Below the pieces are notes generated by a model. That model was not told the DNA's origin and ran no database searches. It saw nothing but the letters and a program-made list of their open reading frames with translations. A stretch of 64,000 nt of DNA from JAUVXJ01 sp034411995 (GTDB lineage Bacteria > Chloroflexota > Anaerolineae > UBA7937 > B3-Chlor): contig DAOUME010000026.1 of assembly GCA_034411995.1 (NCBI GenBank), positions 434,001 to 498,000 of the forward strand, given 5' to 3'. Position numbers and translations under genes: made by a program. How positions within the stretch are numbered: position 1 is the stretch's first letter; each line of letters starts with the position of its first letter. This document shows positions 51,702 through 59,817 of the stretch, in pieces.

Positions 51702-54035
51702 TCAGTCGGCCGCCAGAGTAAGCGGCAGTCCCGGGGTCACCTCTCTCTTGATCCCTATCGACCCCTGGTAGACGTACACTCTCTGGGGAACGTGAATCCC
51801 ATCGACGTACAGGTCAAAGGTCACCCACGATCCATCTTCGATCACGAAATCGCATCCGTCCTCTTTGTCCCGGGCCCATGTGTCGAACGTAATCACCGTC
51901 TCTGACTCCGAGACCTCCAGAACGTCCGGGTACTGCTCCAGCTCGAAGGGCTGCACATCCTCGAAGCGACCGTCAGTGCTGATCGAGCCGGTGAATTGGT
52001 GATCGGCGCCCCCACCGTTCCAGCCAACGTGCCACCCGGCATAGTAGTGATGAATGTAGTAGTAAGGCTCCGTACTCTCGATGAACACAGGGTCCCGGTA
52101 GTCCGCGTTTTTCAGGTAGGATACGTTGTAGTAGTTAGCGGCGCTCTGCCCCACCAGCATGATCAGCGAGAGGCCCAAAAGCAGGCCACTGTGCGCTGGG
52201 TAGGTGTCCCGCTTCGTGCTCCTGAACCAGCTGAATCCATAGGCGCCCAGCATGGCATAGGACGGAAAAGCGATGTAGGAGAATCTGGTGTTCCTCATCG
52301 ACCACAGCGACAGGAAAAGTAGCAGGGGAAGTATCCAGAGAGCTAACGCCCAGAGCCTGGGATCCGGGCCCCGAGCGCCAGTCCGCCACCGTTCGATGTA
52401 GCCGAGAGGGATCAAGAGACTCCAGAGCACGATAGGAAAGCCAACCCCATTGACCAGATATCGAAAGTAGAACAGTCGCGGGACCGGCCCCATGTAGAAG
52501 TGGGTCTGACCCGACATCAAGACCATCTCATTCCAGTCCTCCGGCTGTTCATCTCTGTCCTGGTACATGGGCCTCTTGGCCCAGGTGGCCAGGTGTTCCT
52601 CGGCGGCCTGAAGCGCCCCGCTAGACAGGCCTTGCTTAAGGAAGTAGGGGGCGACGAACGAGAGCGGTAACAGAGCCAGAAAGGCCAGGTTGACCAGAAG
52701 CACCTTCGCCCGGCGTGTCTTTGAGAAGAGATAGACCACCACTACCAGAAAGGCACAATACGCCCCGGTCAGCTTGGTCATGACGGTCAGGAACAGGCTG
52801 ACGCCCGACGCCATGGCCAGGCCCAGGCTGTCTCGCCTCAGGGCAACGGCGAAGAGCCACAACGTCAACGCAGCCATCGCCGCGCTGGCCACATCGCTCA
52901 TCACGAAGTAGCTGGCGAAGGAGAACAGTGGGCTCAAGGCCAGGAACAACCCAGCGTAGAAAGCAACTCGTTTTTCGAGAAACTCTCGGCACAGCAGGTA
53001 TGTGGAGACGACAGCCAGCTCCATGTAGAGCACAGGGACCAGAGCTGAGGCCAGGTACCCGTTGCGCGTCGGTCCGTAGAACAGCGCCCACACCGCACTG
53101 AGGAGAGGGGTGTCCATACGCCTCAGGACGCCGCCCGACAAGAAGGCGAGAAGCCCTCTGTCCAGGATGGCCCGACCCCAGTCCATGTAGGTGTAACGGG
53201 CGTCGGTGGGCTGGAGGTTGTAACCAAATACCACGTGGCCCAAGAGGTGTTGGAGCAGAGGCAGGGCGACGAGAATGAGAAGCCCGTACCGCTCGACGAA
53301 TCTGTCGACTCCCCCTGCAAGATCAGACCTGGATCGCCGCACCAGACGCCTGACGGGAAACCAGGCCGCGATGAAGGCCACGGAAAGAGCCATCTCAGCC
53401 AGCAGGCAAGCCCTGACCCAGGGGTCCAGCAGCGGCGTGTCCCAATAGAGGGTCGGCGTGAGATCGAAGTAGAACAATACCTGATATACCAGCAGCGCAA
53501 TGAGCAGGACCACAGGTGCGAGGCGGCGGTACCGGACCTGGGAGCGGATAGAGAGGTAGGCGAGGGAACACGCAGCCAGCAAAGCTAGAACGAAACGGTT
53601 GTCGCAAAGAGCCACGTAGGTCTCTACCAGAAGGCTGGGGCCCCAATCCACAACCTTCCCGCTGAGGATCTCCACCACCACCTCTCCCTGGCTGGTCGGC
53701 CACTCCCTGTGTCCATACAAGATCAGTTCGTGGATGGTGAAGGTGATCGCGCCCTCACTGGAGAGCACCTCGATCCCGGCCCGCCTTGGAGCCACGATGG
53801 TGAGTAATGCTTCTCCTGACGAGACCCAATCCAGCGAGAGGCCTCGTTCCTCCTCCGCAGCGACCGAAACGACCTGTTCACGGTCCAGCCCTCGAATGCT
53901 AATCTCTGTCTCGATGTAGGGCTGGGGTGCAGGGAAGAGGAAGAGCACGGCAAGGACCGCAATCAGGGCTACCGTAGCAACTGCGAATCGGACCTGCTTC
54001 TTACCCCGAAGGACGGCCAGGAGGAACCTTCTCAT
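51702..54035 (-). CDS. GT-C membrane glycosyltransferase with N-terminal beta-domain
   Basis: 777 residues. A first transmembrane helix (about 17-35) is followed by a beta-rich domain of about 110 residues (ETEISIRGLDREQVVSV, GEALLTIVAPRRAG), placed outside the membrane before the other eleven or so helices. The GT-C core shows NLQPTDARYTYMDWGRAIL and SYFVMSDVASAAMAAL. A C-terminal soluble region (about 655-777) contains HYYAGWHVGWNGGG and ends without the recurrent module. ATG 54035 was chosen as it clears the upstream stop by 13 bases; the frame extends to 54098. The N-terminal beta-domain is an unusual arrangement for this enzyme class. Confidence 0.78.
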   Translation of the reverse strand: MRRFLLAVLRGKKQVRFAVATVALIAVLAVLFLFPAPQPYIETEISIRGLDREQVVSVAAEEERGLSLDWVSSGEALLTIVAPRRAGIEVLSSEGAITFTIHELILYGHREWPTSQGEVVVEILSGKVVDWGPSLLVETYVALCDNRFVLALLAACSLAYLSIRSQVRYRRLAPVVLLIALLVYQVLFYFDLTPTLYWDTPLLDPWVRACLLAEMALSVAFIAAWFPVRRLVRRSRSDLAGGVDRFVERYGLLILVALPLLQHLLGHVVFGYNLQPTDARYTYMDWGRAILDRGLLAFLSGGVLRRMDTPLLSAVWALFYGPTRNGYLASALVPVLYMELAVVSTYLLCREFLEKRVAFYAGLFLALSPLFSFASYFVMSDVASAAMAALTLWLFAVALRRDSLGLAMASGVSLFLTVMTKLTGAYCAFLVVVVYLFSKTRRAKVLLVNLAFLALLPLSFVAPYFLKQGLSSGALQAAEEHLATWAKRPMYQDRDEQPEDWNEMVLMSGQTHFYMGPVPRLFYFRYLVNGVGFPIVLWSLLIPLGYIERWRTGARGPDPRLWALALWILPLLLFLSLWSMRNTRFSYIAFPSYAMLGAYGFSWFRSTKRDTYPAHSGLLLGLSLIMLVGQSAANYYNVSYLKNADYRDPVFIESTEPYYYIHHYYAGWHVGWNGGGADHQFTGSISTDGRFEDVQPFELEQYPDVLEVSESETVITFDTWARDKEDGCDFVIEDGSWVTFDLYVDGIHVPQRVYVYQGSIGIKREVTPGLPLTLAAD

Positions 54036-54048
54036 AACCGTTTCCCAC

Positions 54049-55050
54049 TCAGGACAGAAGCCGCCGGACGGAGTATTCCTCCTCGGGATCATAAGCAAAG
54101 TTGCGGATCATCTCGCCCAGCAGTCCGATGGAGGCCATCTGGACACCTACCACCATCGCGAGGATCCCGAGGAACAGCAGGGGGCGCCACCCGATGCCCT
54201 CGCCGAGGACCCACAGTCCGGTGAGATACACGCCGATGGCGAAACCGAAGAAGAAGAGGAGCGCTCCGAGGGTGCCGAAGAGATGCATGGGGCGCTTGAG
54301 ATAGTAGGTGAGGAAGAGAACCATCCCAAAGTCAAGGAAGCTTCGTCCCAGCCGCTCAAACCCGTACTTGGACTGCCCATACTGTCTGGCGCGGTGCACC
54401 ACTTTCTGCTCCGTCACCCTGTATCCGCGCCAGTGCGCCAGGACCGGTATGAATCGGTGGAGCTCACCGTACAACTTCAGATCCTGAACCACCTCTCGAC
54501 GATAGGCCTTGAACCCACAGTTGAGGTCGTGCAACTGAACCCCGGTCAGCAGGGATACCGCCGTATTGGCGATCCTGGAAGGCAGTTTCTTGGAAAGGGA
54601 ATCCTGGCGTTGGTGCCTCCAGGCCACCACGAGATCGTAATCATCGTCCAGCCTCTTCAGGAGATCAGGGATCTCCGCCGGATCGTCCTGGAGGTCGGCA
54701 TCCATGGTGATCACCATGTCACCTCTGGCATACCTGAACCCGGCCGTGAGAGCGGCCGTCTTACCGAAGTTGCGACGGAACTGGATCACGCGAACGTGCC
54801 CTTCATCCTCGTTATGGAGCGACTTCAGTATCTGGAAAGAGCTATCCTGACTCCCATCGTCGACGTAGATGATCTCGTACTCCTTGCCAAGCGCAGTGAG
54901 GGTCTCCTCCAGGCTAGCATGCAGAGGCCGCAGGCTATTTTCTTCGTCGAGCACGGGGACTACCACCGACAGAGCCACGTGTCCGTCCGAGTCTGTGCCG
55001 TCCCTTTGCTCCAACCCCTTGTCCTCAGCCATGACCGCGACCTCATCCAC
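54049..55050 (-). CDS. GT2 with two C-terminal TM helices (ArnC/DPM-like)
   Basis: 333 residues. LSVVVPVLDEENSLRPLHAS, IIYVDDGSQDSSF, TMDADLQDDPAEI, and GYRVTEQKVVHR followed by GQSKYGFERL are the landmarks of polyprenyl-phosphate sugar synthases. Two transmembrane helices follow at about 248-275 and 285-307. YGELHRFIPVL and a near-identical layout pair it with the GT2 at 33843-34796 of the first operon. It overlaps the upstream GT-C gene by 8 bases, which fits joint supply and use of the lipid-linked sugar. Confidence 0.9.
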   Translation of the reverse strand: MDEVAVMAEDKGLEQRDGTDSDGHVALSVVVPVLDEENSLRPLHASLEETLTALGKEYEIIYVDDGSQDSSFQILKSLHNEDEGHVRVIQFRRNFGKTAALTAGFRYARGDMVITMDADLQDDPAEIPDLLKRLDDDYDLVVAWRHQRQDSLSKKLPSRIANTAVSLLTGVQLHDLNCGFKAYRREVVQDLKLYGELHRFIPVLAHWRGYRVTEQKVVHRARQYGQSKYGFERLGRSFLDFGMVLFLTYYLKRPMHLFGTLGALLFFFGFAIGVYLTGLWVLGEGIGWRPLLFLGILAMVVGVQMASIGLLGEMIRNFAYDPEEEYSVRRLLS

Positions 55051-57592
55051 CCACGGCGACCGTGGCCAGCAGCACTCTATCGCCCACTGTCTGCGTGGTC
55101 TCGTCGACGACGGACAGTCTCTGGCCGGTCTCTAGCACGTACATCCCGAGCTCCACCGTATACTCTCCCTGTGGCGCGCCACGGTCGATGGTGAACTCGT
55201 ACTCATCCTTCACCACCTCGCCCACGTCCCAGAACGAGGTACGGTAGAAGCCACCTTCCGGCTCGTTGTCCTGTTGTCCCCAGATGTGCCCGTCCGCGTC
55301 TACCAGGTGCACGAAGACCGTATAGTCCTCGTCCATCTGTCGTTCCGCTCTCCAGTACAACGTCAGGCGGACGCTGTCACCTGGTTGTGCTTCCGCTGCC
55401 TCCAGATCGTACCCCCACAAGCTCACCTGGCCGGCCAGATCGTGCGACACAAGGTGTTGTGGAGCATAGGCCTCGGAGGAACCGTCCCCCACCCAGACGT
55501 AGTCCAGGACGACGACGACGCCCAGCAACTCTGCCTTCTCTCCGTAGACAGGCAGCCGCTCCATCGTCTCCGGAAGGTACATGCCCGTCTGCAAACGGTA
55601 CCTGCCAGGAGGAATCTCCTGGGGAAGCACCAGCTCCCGAGGATCCGAGAGGATCTCCCCCTCGACCCAGTGCGTCGTCGGCTGCAGGCCTCCCAGGGGC
55701 ACTCCGTCGTGCTGGGCCCACATTCTGCCTTCGGCATCCACCAGATGGACGAAGACACTATAGCTGCTGAAGATATGCGTCAGTCCTTGCCAGCGCAGCA
55801 ACAGCTCCAGGGCCTCACCCGGGCTGAGATCCGCCGCGCTCAAACCATACCCCAGCAAGGCCACCTGGTTAGCAAGATTATAGTATAGAGAACGCTCAAT
55901 AGCCAACGAAGCAGGAGGTGGGCTCTCCGCCAGAAAGACGAACACCCCGCCCTCTTTGGCCACCAACTCCGCACGATCCCACACATACTGGATGAAGTCC
56001 TGCGTATAGCGAGTCCTGAACCGGGACTCGTCCACCACGAACCAGGTGCGAGGGTTGCCTTCCACTACCTCCTGAAGGGCCTCGTCGGTGAACAAAATGG
56101 GCACTCCCGCCCAGGCCTCAAGCCACTGCCCATCCTTCTGCGTGGCGTAACTGTGAAAATCCTTCTCCATGGCCACATAGTCGCACCCGTCCTCGCCCAG
56201 GTAGATCACGCACGGAGAGACGGCAAAGGCCATCACCGCGTCCTGGGGCCGCCGGTGCGCTGCAACGTACTTGAAAGCCTCGTCGTACCCGTACTCTCCC
56301 CTGGCTATGGCCGCCGTGGCGGCTGGCCACGACACCAGCCCGATGGCCAGTACTCCGACGCATACGGCAAGCAGCCCGGTCAGGCCGCGCCAGCGATTCC
56401 AGCGGAGCGGACTCAGCAGCCTCCCCCTGTCTCGCCACCACCGCTCCCCAAACGTCACCATGCGGCGCAGGACATTTAGGGCGATCAAGTAGAACAACGG
56501 AGCCTCGATGAAGAAATAGCGTGGGCTCCACCGGCGCTCGTTGACCACGAAGAACATCTCCAGAACCACCAGGGAGAAGAAGAGGGTGAGATAGGCGAGT
56601 GAGGAATAAGCGCTAGCCGGCGACAGGACCGCCCTGAAGCTCCGCCGTTTCGCCACCCTCCAGAGCACGTACGCCGCTGCCAGGAGACACAATGCCGTCA
56701 AGATGGCCGAGAAAGGCAGGTCGTCCAGCCCCAGGAAGAAGGGCTTGTACCGCTGGATAGCCCCCAGCAAGTCGAAGGACAGCCCCACTTCCAGTCTTCC
56801 TTGCCCAACCTCGCCCCAGCCTGGAGGCCGCAAGCGACGATAGAGGTACAGACTGCTGGCCATGCCCACGAACACCAGGACGTTGGCCACGATCACCTCC
56901 CGCTGGAGGAACCAGCGCCACCCCCGGTACAAGAAGGCACATGCCAGAAAAGCCGGGTACAGGAGCATGGCCACGTTGTGGGTATACACGGCCGCGGCGA
57001 ACGTTAGAACGAACAGCCAACCATACCGGTGACTATGCCCATCTCCGGCGATGGCCCACTTGTAGAAAAGGAACGCGGCCCAGAGGATGATCAACTGTAT
57101 CAGAGCGTAGTTCCTGGCGCGCCCTCCCCAGAGCACCGCCTGCGGTGCCAGCGCGAGCATGGCCGCGGCGAGCAACCCTTCGCGAGCTGAAAACATCTTC
57201 TTGCCCGCCACATACAGGCAGGGGATGGTGCACACGCTGATGATCACACTCGGGGCTCTGGCTACATGCTCGCTGAACCCGAAGAGCCAGATGAAGAGGG
57301 CATCGAGGTACGTGAACAACATACCCTGGGCATAGATAGATCCCGTGGAGAAGACCGGATATCCATGCTCGATGGTTCTCATGGCCACCCACATCGAGGT
57401 GTACTCGTCTATGTAGGGACTGGTCGACAGTGCGTAGCGAAGCCGGAGATAGAGACCCGCAGCCATCAATAGCAGCAGCATGACCAGCAGGGCCCACCGC
57501 TCGTACGTTGGCGTGCTCTGGGGCTGCGACGCTTTCTCAGCGCCGCTGGTCGACCCCACGGGGGAGGAAACAGTCAGACTATCGCTCACCAT
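55043..57592 (-). CDS. GT39/ArnT-like GT-C membrane protein with two C-terminal beta modules
   Basis: 849 residues. About ten transmembrane helices; first-loop STSPYIDEYTSMWVAM with the Asp-Glu pair, then GYPVFSTGSIYAQGMLFTYL. A soluble region includes CVIYLGEDGCDYV and NPRTWFVVDESRF. Two complete recurrent modules close it: 55460-55894 (LLGYGLSAADLSPGEALEL, YSVFVHLVDAEG) and 55046-55459 (LWGYDLEAAEAQPGD, EDYTVFVHLVDADG, TGQRLSVVDE). It is the counterpart of 30159-32618, about 22 kb away. It starts three bases after the upstream stop and overlaps the GT2 gene by 8. Confidence 0.83.
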   Translation of the reverse strand: MVSDSLTVSSPVGSTSGAEKASQPQSTPTYERWALLVMLLLLMAAGLYLRLRYALSTSPYIDEYTSMWVAMRTIEHGYPVFSTGSIYAQGMLFTYLDALFIWLFGFSEHVARAPSVIISVCTIPCLYVAGKKMFSAREGLLAAAMLALAPQAVLWGGRARNYALIQLIILWAAFLFYKWAIAGDGHSHRYGWLFVLTFAAAVYTHNVAMLLYPAFLACAFLYRGWRWFLQREVIVANVLVFVGMASSLYLYRRLRPPGWGEVGQGRLEVGLSFDLLGAIQRYKPFFLGLDDLPFSAILTALCLLAAAYVLWRVAKRRSFRAVLSPASAYSSLAYLTLFFSLVVLEMFFVVNERRWSPRYFFIEAPLFYLIALNVLRRMVTFGERWWRDRGRLLSPLRWNRWRGLTGLLAVCVGVLAIGLVSWPAATAAIARGEYGYDEAFKYVAAHRRPQDAVMAFAVSPCVIYLGEDGCDYVAMEKDFHSYATQKDGQWLEAWAGVPILFTDEALQEVVEGNPRTWFVVDESRFRTRYTQDFIQYVWDRAELVAKEGGVFVFLAESPPPASLAIERSLYYNLANQVALLGYGLSAADLSPGEALELLLRWQGLTHIFSSYSVFVHLVDAEGRMWAQHDGVPLGGLQPTTHWVEGEILSDPRELVLPQEIPPGRYRLQTGMYLPETMERLPVYGEKAELLGVVVVLDYVWVGDGSSEAYAPQHLVSHDLAGQVSLWGYDLEAAEAQPGDSVRLTLYWRAERQMDEDYTVFVHLVDADGHIWGQQDNEPEGGFYRTSFWDVGEVVKDEYEFTIDRGAPQGEYTVELGMYVLETGQRLSVVDETTQTVGDRVLLATVAVGG

Positions 57593-57595
57593 CGT

Positions 57596-59788
57596 CTACT
57601 CTCCGGCCTCGACCGGCAGCACATCCAGCGCCTGGAACATCATGCTCAGGCACCTCTGGTCTTCCGATCCGTCCAAGACCTCGCTCGGCACCTCGCAACC
57701 CTCCGGGACGTGAAACCTGACACGGGTCCATTCTCCGGCCCGGAGCGTGAAGGCAGGAGTGACGTAGCTCTGCATACCGCCCACATGATATTCTGCAATC
57801 AAATCCTCATTCACATAGGTGTACAGATGCCGGGGCTGCCTGAACGGGTGCGCGTTGAACGTTAGCTGATATGCCCCGTCCCGCTGCACCATCACGAAGA
57901 CCGTTGCGTCGTTCACCATCCATCGCGAGGGGACACCATCGACGGATTCGATTGCATGCCACTGCTCGCCCAGCATGAGGAAAGGGACGTCCACCTGCCG
58001 CTCCGCGGGCTCGTCCTTCAAGGCGAAAGCAGCAATCTGAGCGTCTTCATACACAGGACTTCCCATCACCTGCGTGAGAAAAGGGATGAACTCCCGCACA
58101 GAATCGGGCAAAAGCCATAGCTTGTGAATGACAACGTATCTTGTGCCCAACTGGTTCAACACCAGAGTCATACGGCCCTGGTTCACGATGTCAGCATCTG
58201 GTTGCACGAGCTGGTCCAGGAAAGCCAGGTATGGCTTCACCTCCGACGGGAACCGGTAGCAGTGCCCCCGCACGATGGGGTGTTTGTGGACGGTCTGGTA
58301 GTACATACCCCAGTGGTTACCCGTCGATCCGATGTCCAAGATTGCATACTCCTCGCCATCGTCGGCTAGGGTGCTGTAGAACTCCGGAACAGGTCTGTCG
58401 GCGATAGGAAAAGGGAAGTACAGGGCAAGTTCGAGGGGCACCAGCACCGTGAACATACCAGCCAGCGACCACCGGACCGCGCGGTGCCTGGAGGCATCGA
58501 GGACAACCAATCCTCCGTGGGCAGCCAGGACTGCCAGCGCAAACATGGCCAACTCACTGTACCTATCCGGTGCACGAATCCAGTCGTAGAACGGAAGCCC
58601 CGTTAGCAGGGCACCCGGTAGCACCACCAAGCCGACTCTATCCGCAACTGTCTGGTAGACAACCTGGCCGCGCACATGAAGCAAGGGTCCCATGGATAGT
58701 ACAACGCCGGCCACGCCCAGAAGCCACCACAGGGCCAACCTCCTCCCCATCTTCAGTGCAGCAGCGAGTGCCAGCACCAAAGCGCCAACGCCAAGGTACG
58801 CAGGATCGTAGCCCTTCTCCGGGGTCAGTGCGCCCACCAGCGCTGATAGAGGCCCCACGGATTGGACGAGTGGTTGCGACGGCGAAGGCACGAAGAACGC
58901 CAGTAGGTCAACGGACTGTGACAGGACACCATGTCTGCTCAGATACTCCAGCCCTCCCGTGGCCCGCGCCGTCACCAAAGGCACGTACAGGGGGCCGACC
59001 ATGAGAGCCGCGATCAGCAAGGCCACACCAAGTCCGACCAGAACGCGAGAGTCCCCCAGCCATTCCCGTTCAGTGATTGTCTTATGAACGAGGAATACCA
59101 CTGTCAGGGGGATCAAGAAATGCGCGGCATGCAAAGGGCTGGACAGGACTGAGAGAGCGAGGAAGACACCACAAAGAGCCACGTTCCAGGTGCCCGGCTT
59201 CTTGAATAGCTTGATCAGGAACAACACATACAAAGGCAACCAGTACGTCAACATGAGGTTCAAGTGCCCGTGTACGGCCTGATGGGACCTGAAGGAGCAA
59301 AAGGCGAAGACCACGCCTCCCAGAAACGAGGGCCACTGTCGCCGTGTGAGGTGGTAGCAGACGAGATAGGTGGCAAAGCCTGTCAAGACATAGGTGGCCA
59401 GGAAATGCACATTGTAGGCCACCAGCGGGCCAAACAGCAACACGAGTGGCAGAGACGACACCATCGAATAAAGGTCGGTCCAAAGAAGGGGAAGGTATGC
59501 CCCTTGGGGATAGTAGAGAGATGTGAGATTGGCGAGGTTAGCGTGGAGGTCGATGAGACTCCTCTTAGCCCACCACAGCTCCCATACGAAGTACGGGCTG
59601 CCAGCTGGGTTGCGTGCGATGTTGAACACTATCGGGTACGTGAAGACCATGGTCAGCAACGTATAGAAAACCAGAGTCGTCAGCAAAGGCCTTGCCTGAA
59701 GTCGCCACCTGGCGACTACCGCCAAACGTCTTACCGCCGACACTGCTCTCACACCCTGCCTCATTCGGCCGCTATCTCCGTTGCCCAC
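57596..59788 (-). CDS. Polytopic GT-C-like protein with Cys-pair C-terminal domain (tandem copy 1)
   Basis: 730 residues, about eleven transmembrane helices. First-loop region is NPAGSPYFVWELWWAKRSL, then YYPQGAYLPLLW, and a loop CSFRSHQAVHGHLNLML. A soluble region (about 470-598) holds GNHWGMYYQTVHKHPIVRG. The last 132 residues (57599-57994) are a separate beta-rich domain with HPFRQPRHLYTYV, VGGMQSYVTPAF, HVPEGCEVPSEV and RCLSMMFQAL; its two Cys are kept in the neighbour. GTG start with GAGG 8 bases upstream. Homologous end to end with 59818-62001, 29 bases away. Confidence 0.78.
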   Translation of the reverse strand: MGNGDSGRMRQGVRAVSAVRRLAVVARWRLQARPLLTTLVFYTLLTMVFTYPIVFNIARNPAGSPYFVWELWWAKRSLIDLHANLANLTSLYYPQGAYLPLLWTDLYSMVSSLPLVLLFGPLVAYNVHFLATYVLTGFATYLVCYHLTRRQWPSFLGGVVFAFCSFRSHQAVHGHLNLMLTYWLPLYVLFLIKLFKKPGTWNVALCGVFLALSVLSSPLHAAHFLIPLTVVFLVHKTITEREWLGDSRVLVGLGVALLIAALMVGPLYVPLVTARATGGLEYLSRHGVLSQSVDLLAFFVPSPSQPLVQSVGPLSALVGALTPEKGYDPAYLGVGALVLALAAALKMGRRLALWWLLGVAGVVLSMGPLLHVRGQVVYQTVADRVGLVVLPGALLTGLPFYDWIRAPDRYSELAMFALAVLAAHGGLVVLDASRHRAVRWSLAGMFTVLVPLELALYFPFPIADRPVPEFYSTLADDGEEYAILDIGSTGNHWGMYYQTVHKHPIVRGHCYRFPSEVKPYLAFLDQLVQPDADIVNQGRMTLVLNQLGTRYVVIHKLWLLPDSVREFIPFLTQVMGSPVYEDAQIAAFALKDEPAERQVDVPFLMLGEQWHAIESVDGVPSRWMVNDATVFVMVQRDGAYQLTFNAHPFRQPRHLYTYVNEDLIAEYHVGGMQSYVTPAFTLRAGEWTRVRFHVPEGCEVPSEVLDGSEDQRCLSMMFQALDVLPVEAGE

Positions 59789-59817
59789 CTTGGCTGCCTC
59801 GCCACTGATGTAGCTAT

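Noticed and set aside
15142..57592. The C-terminal modules as DNA-level mobile repeats
   Set aside because: The similarity is at protein level only; I saw no shared nucleotide boundaries, inverted repeats or target duplications.
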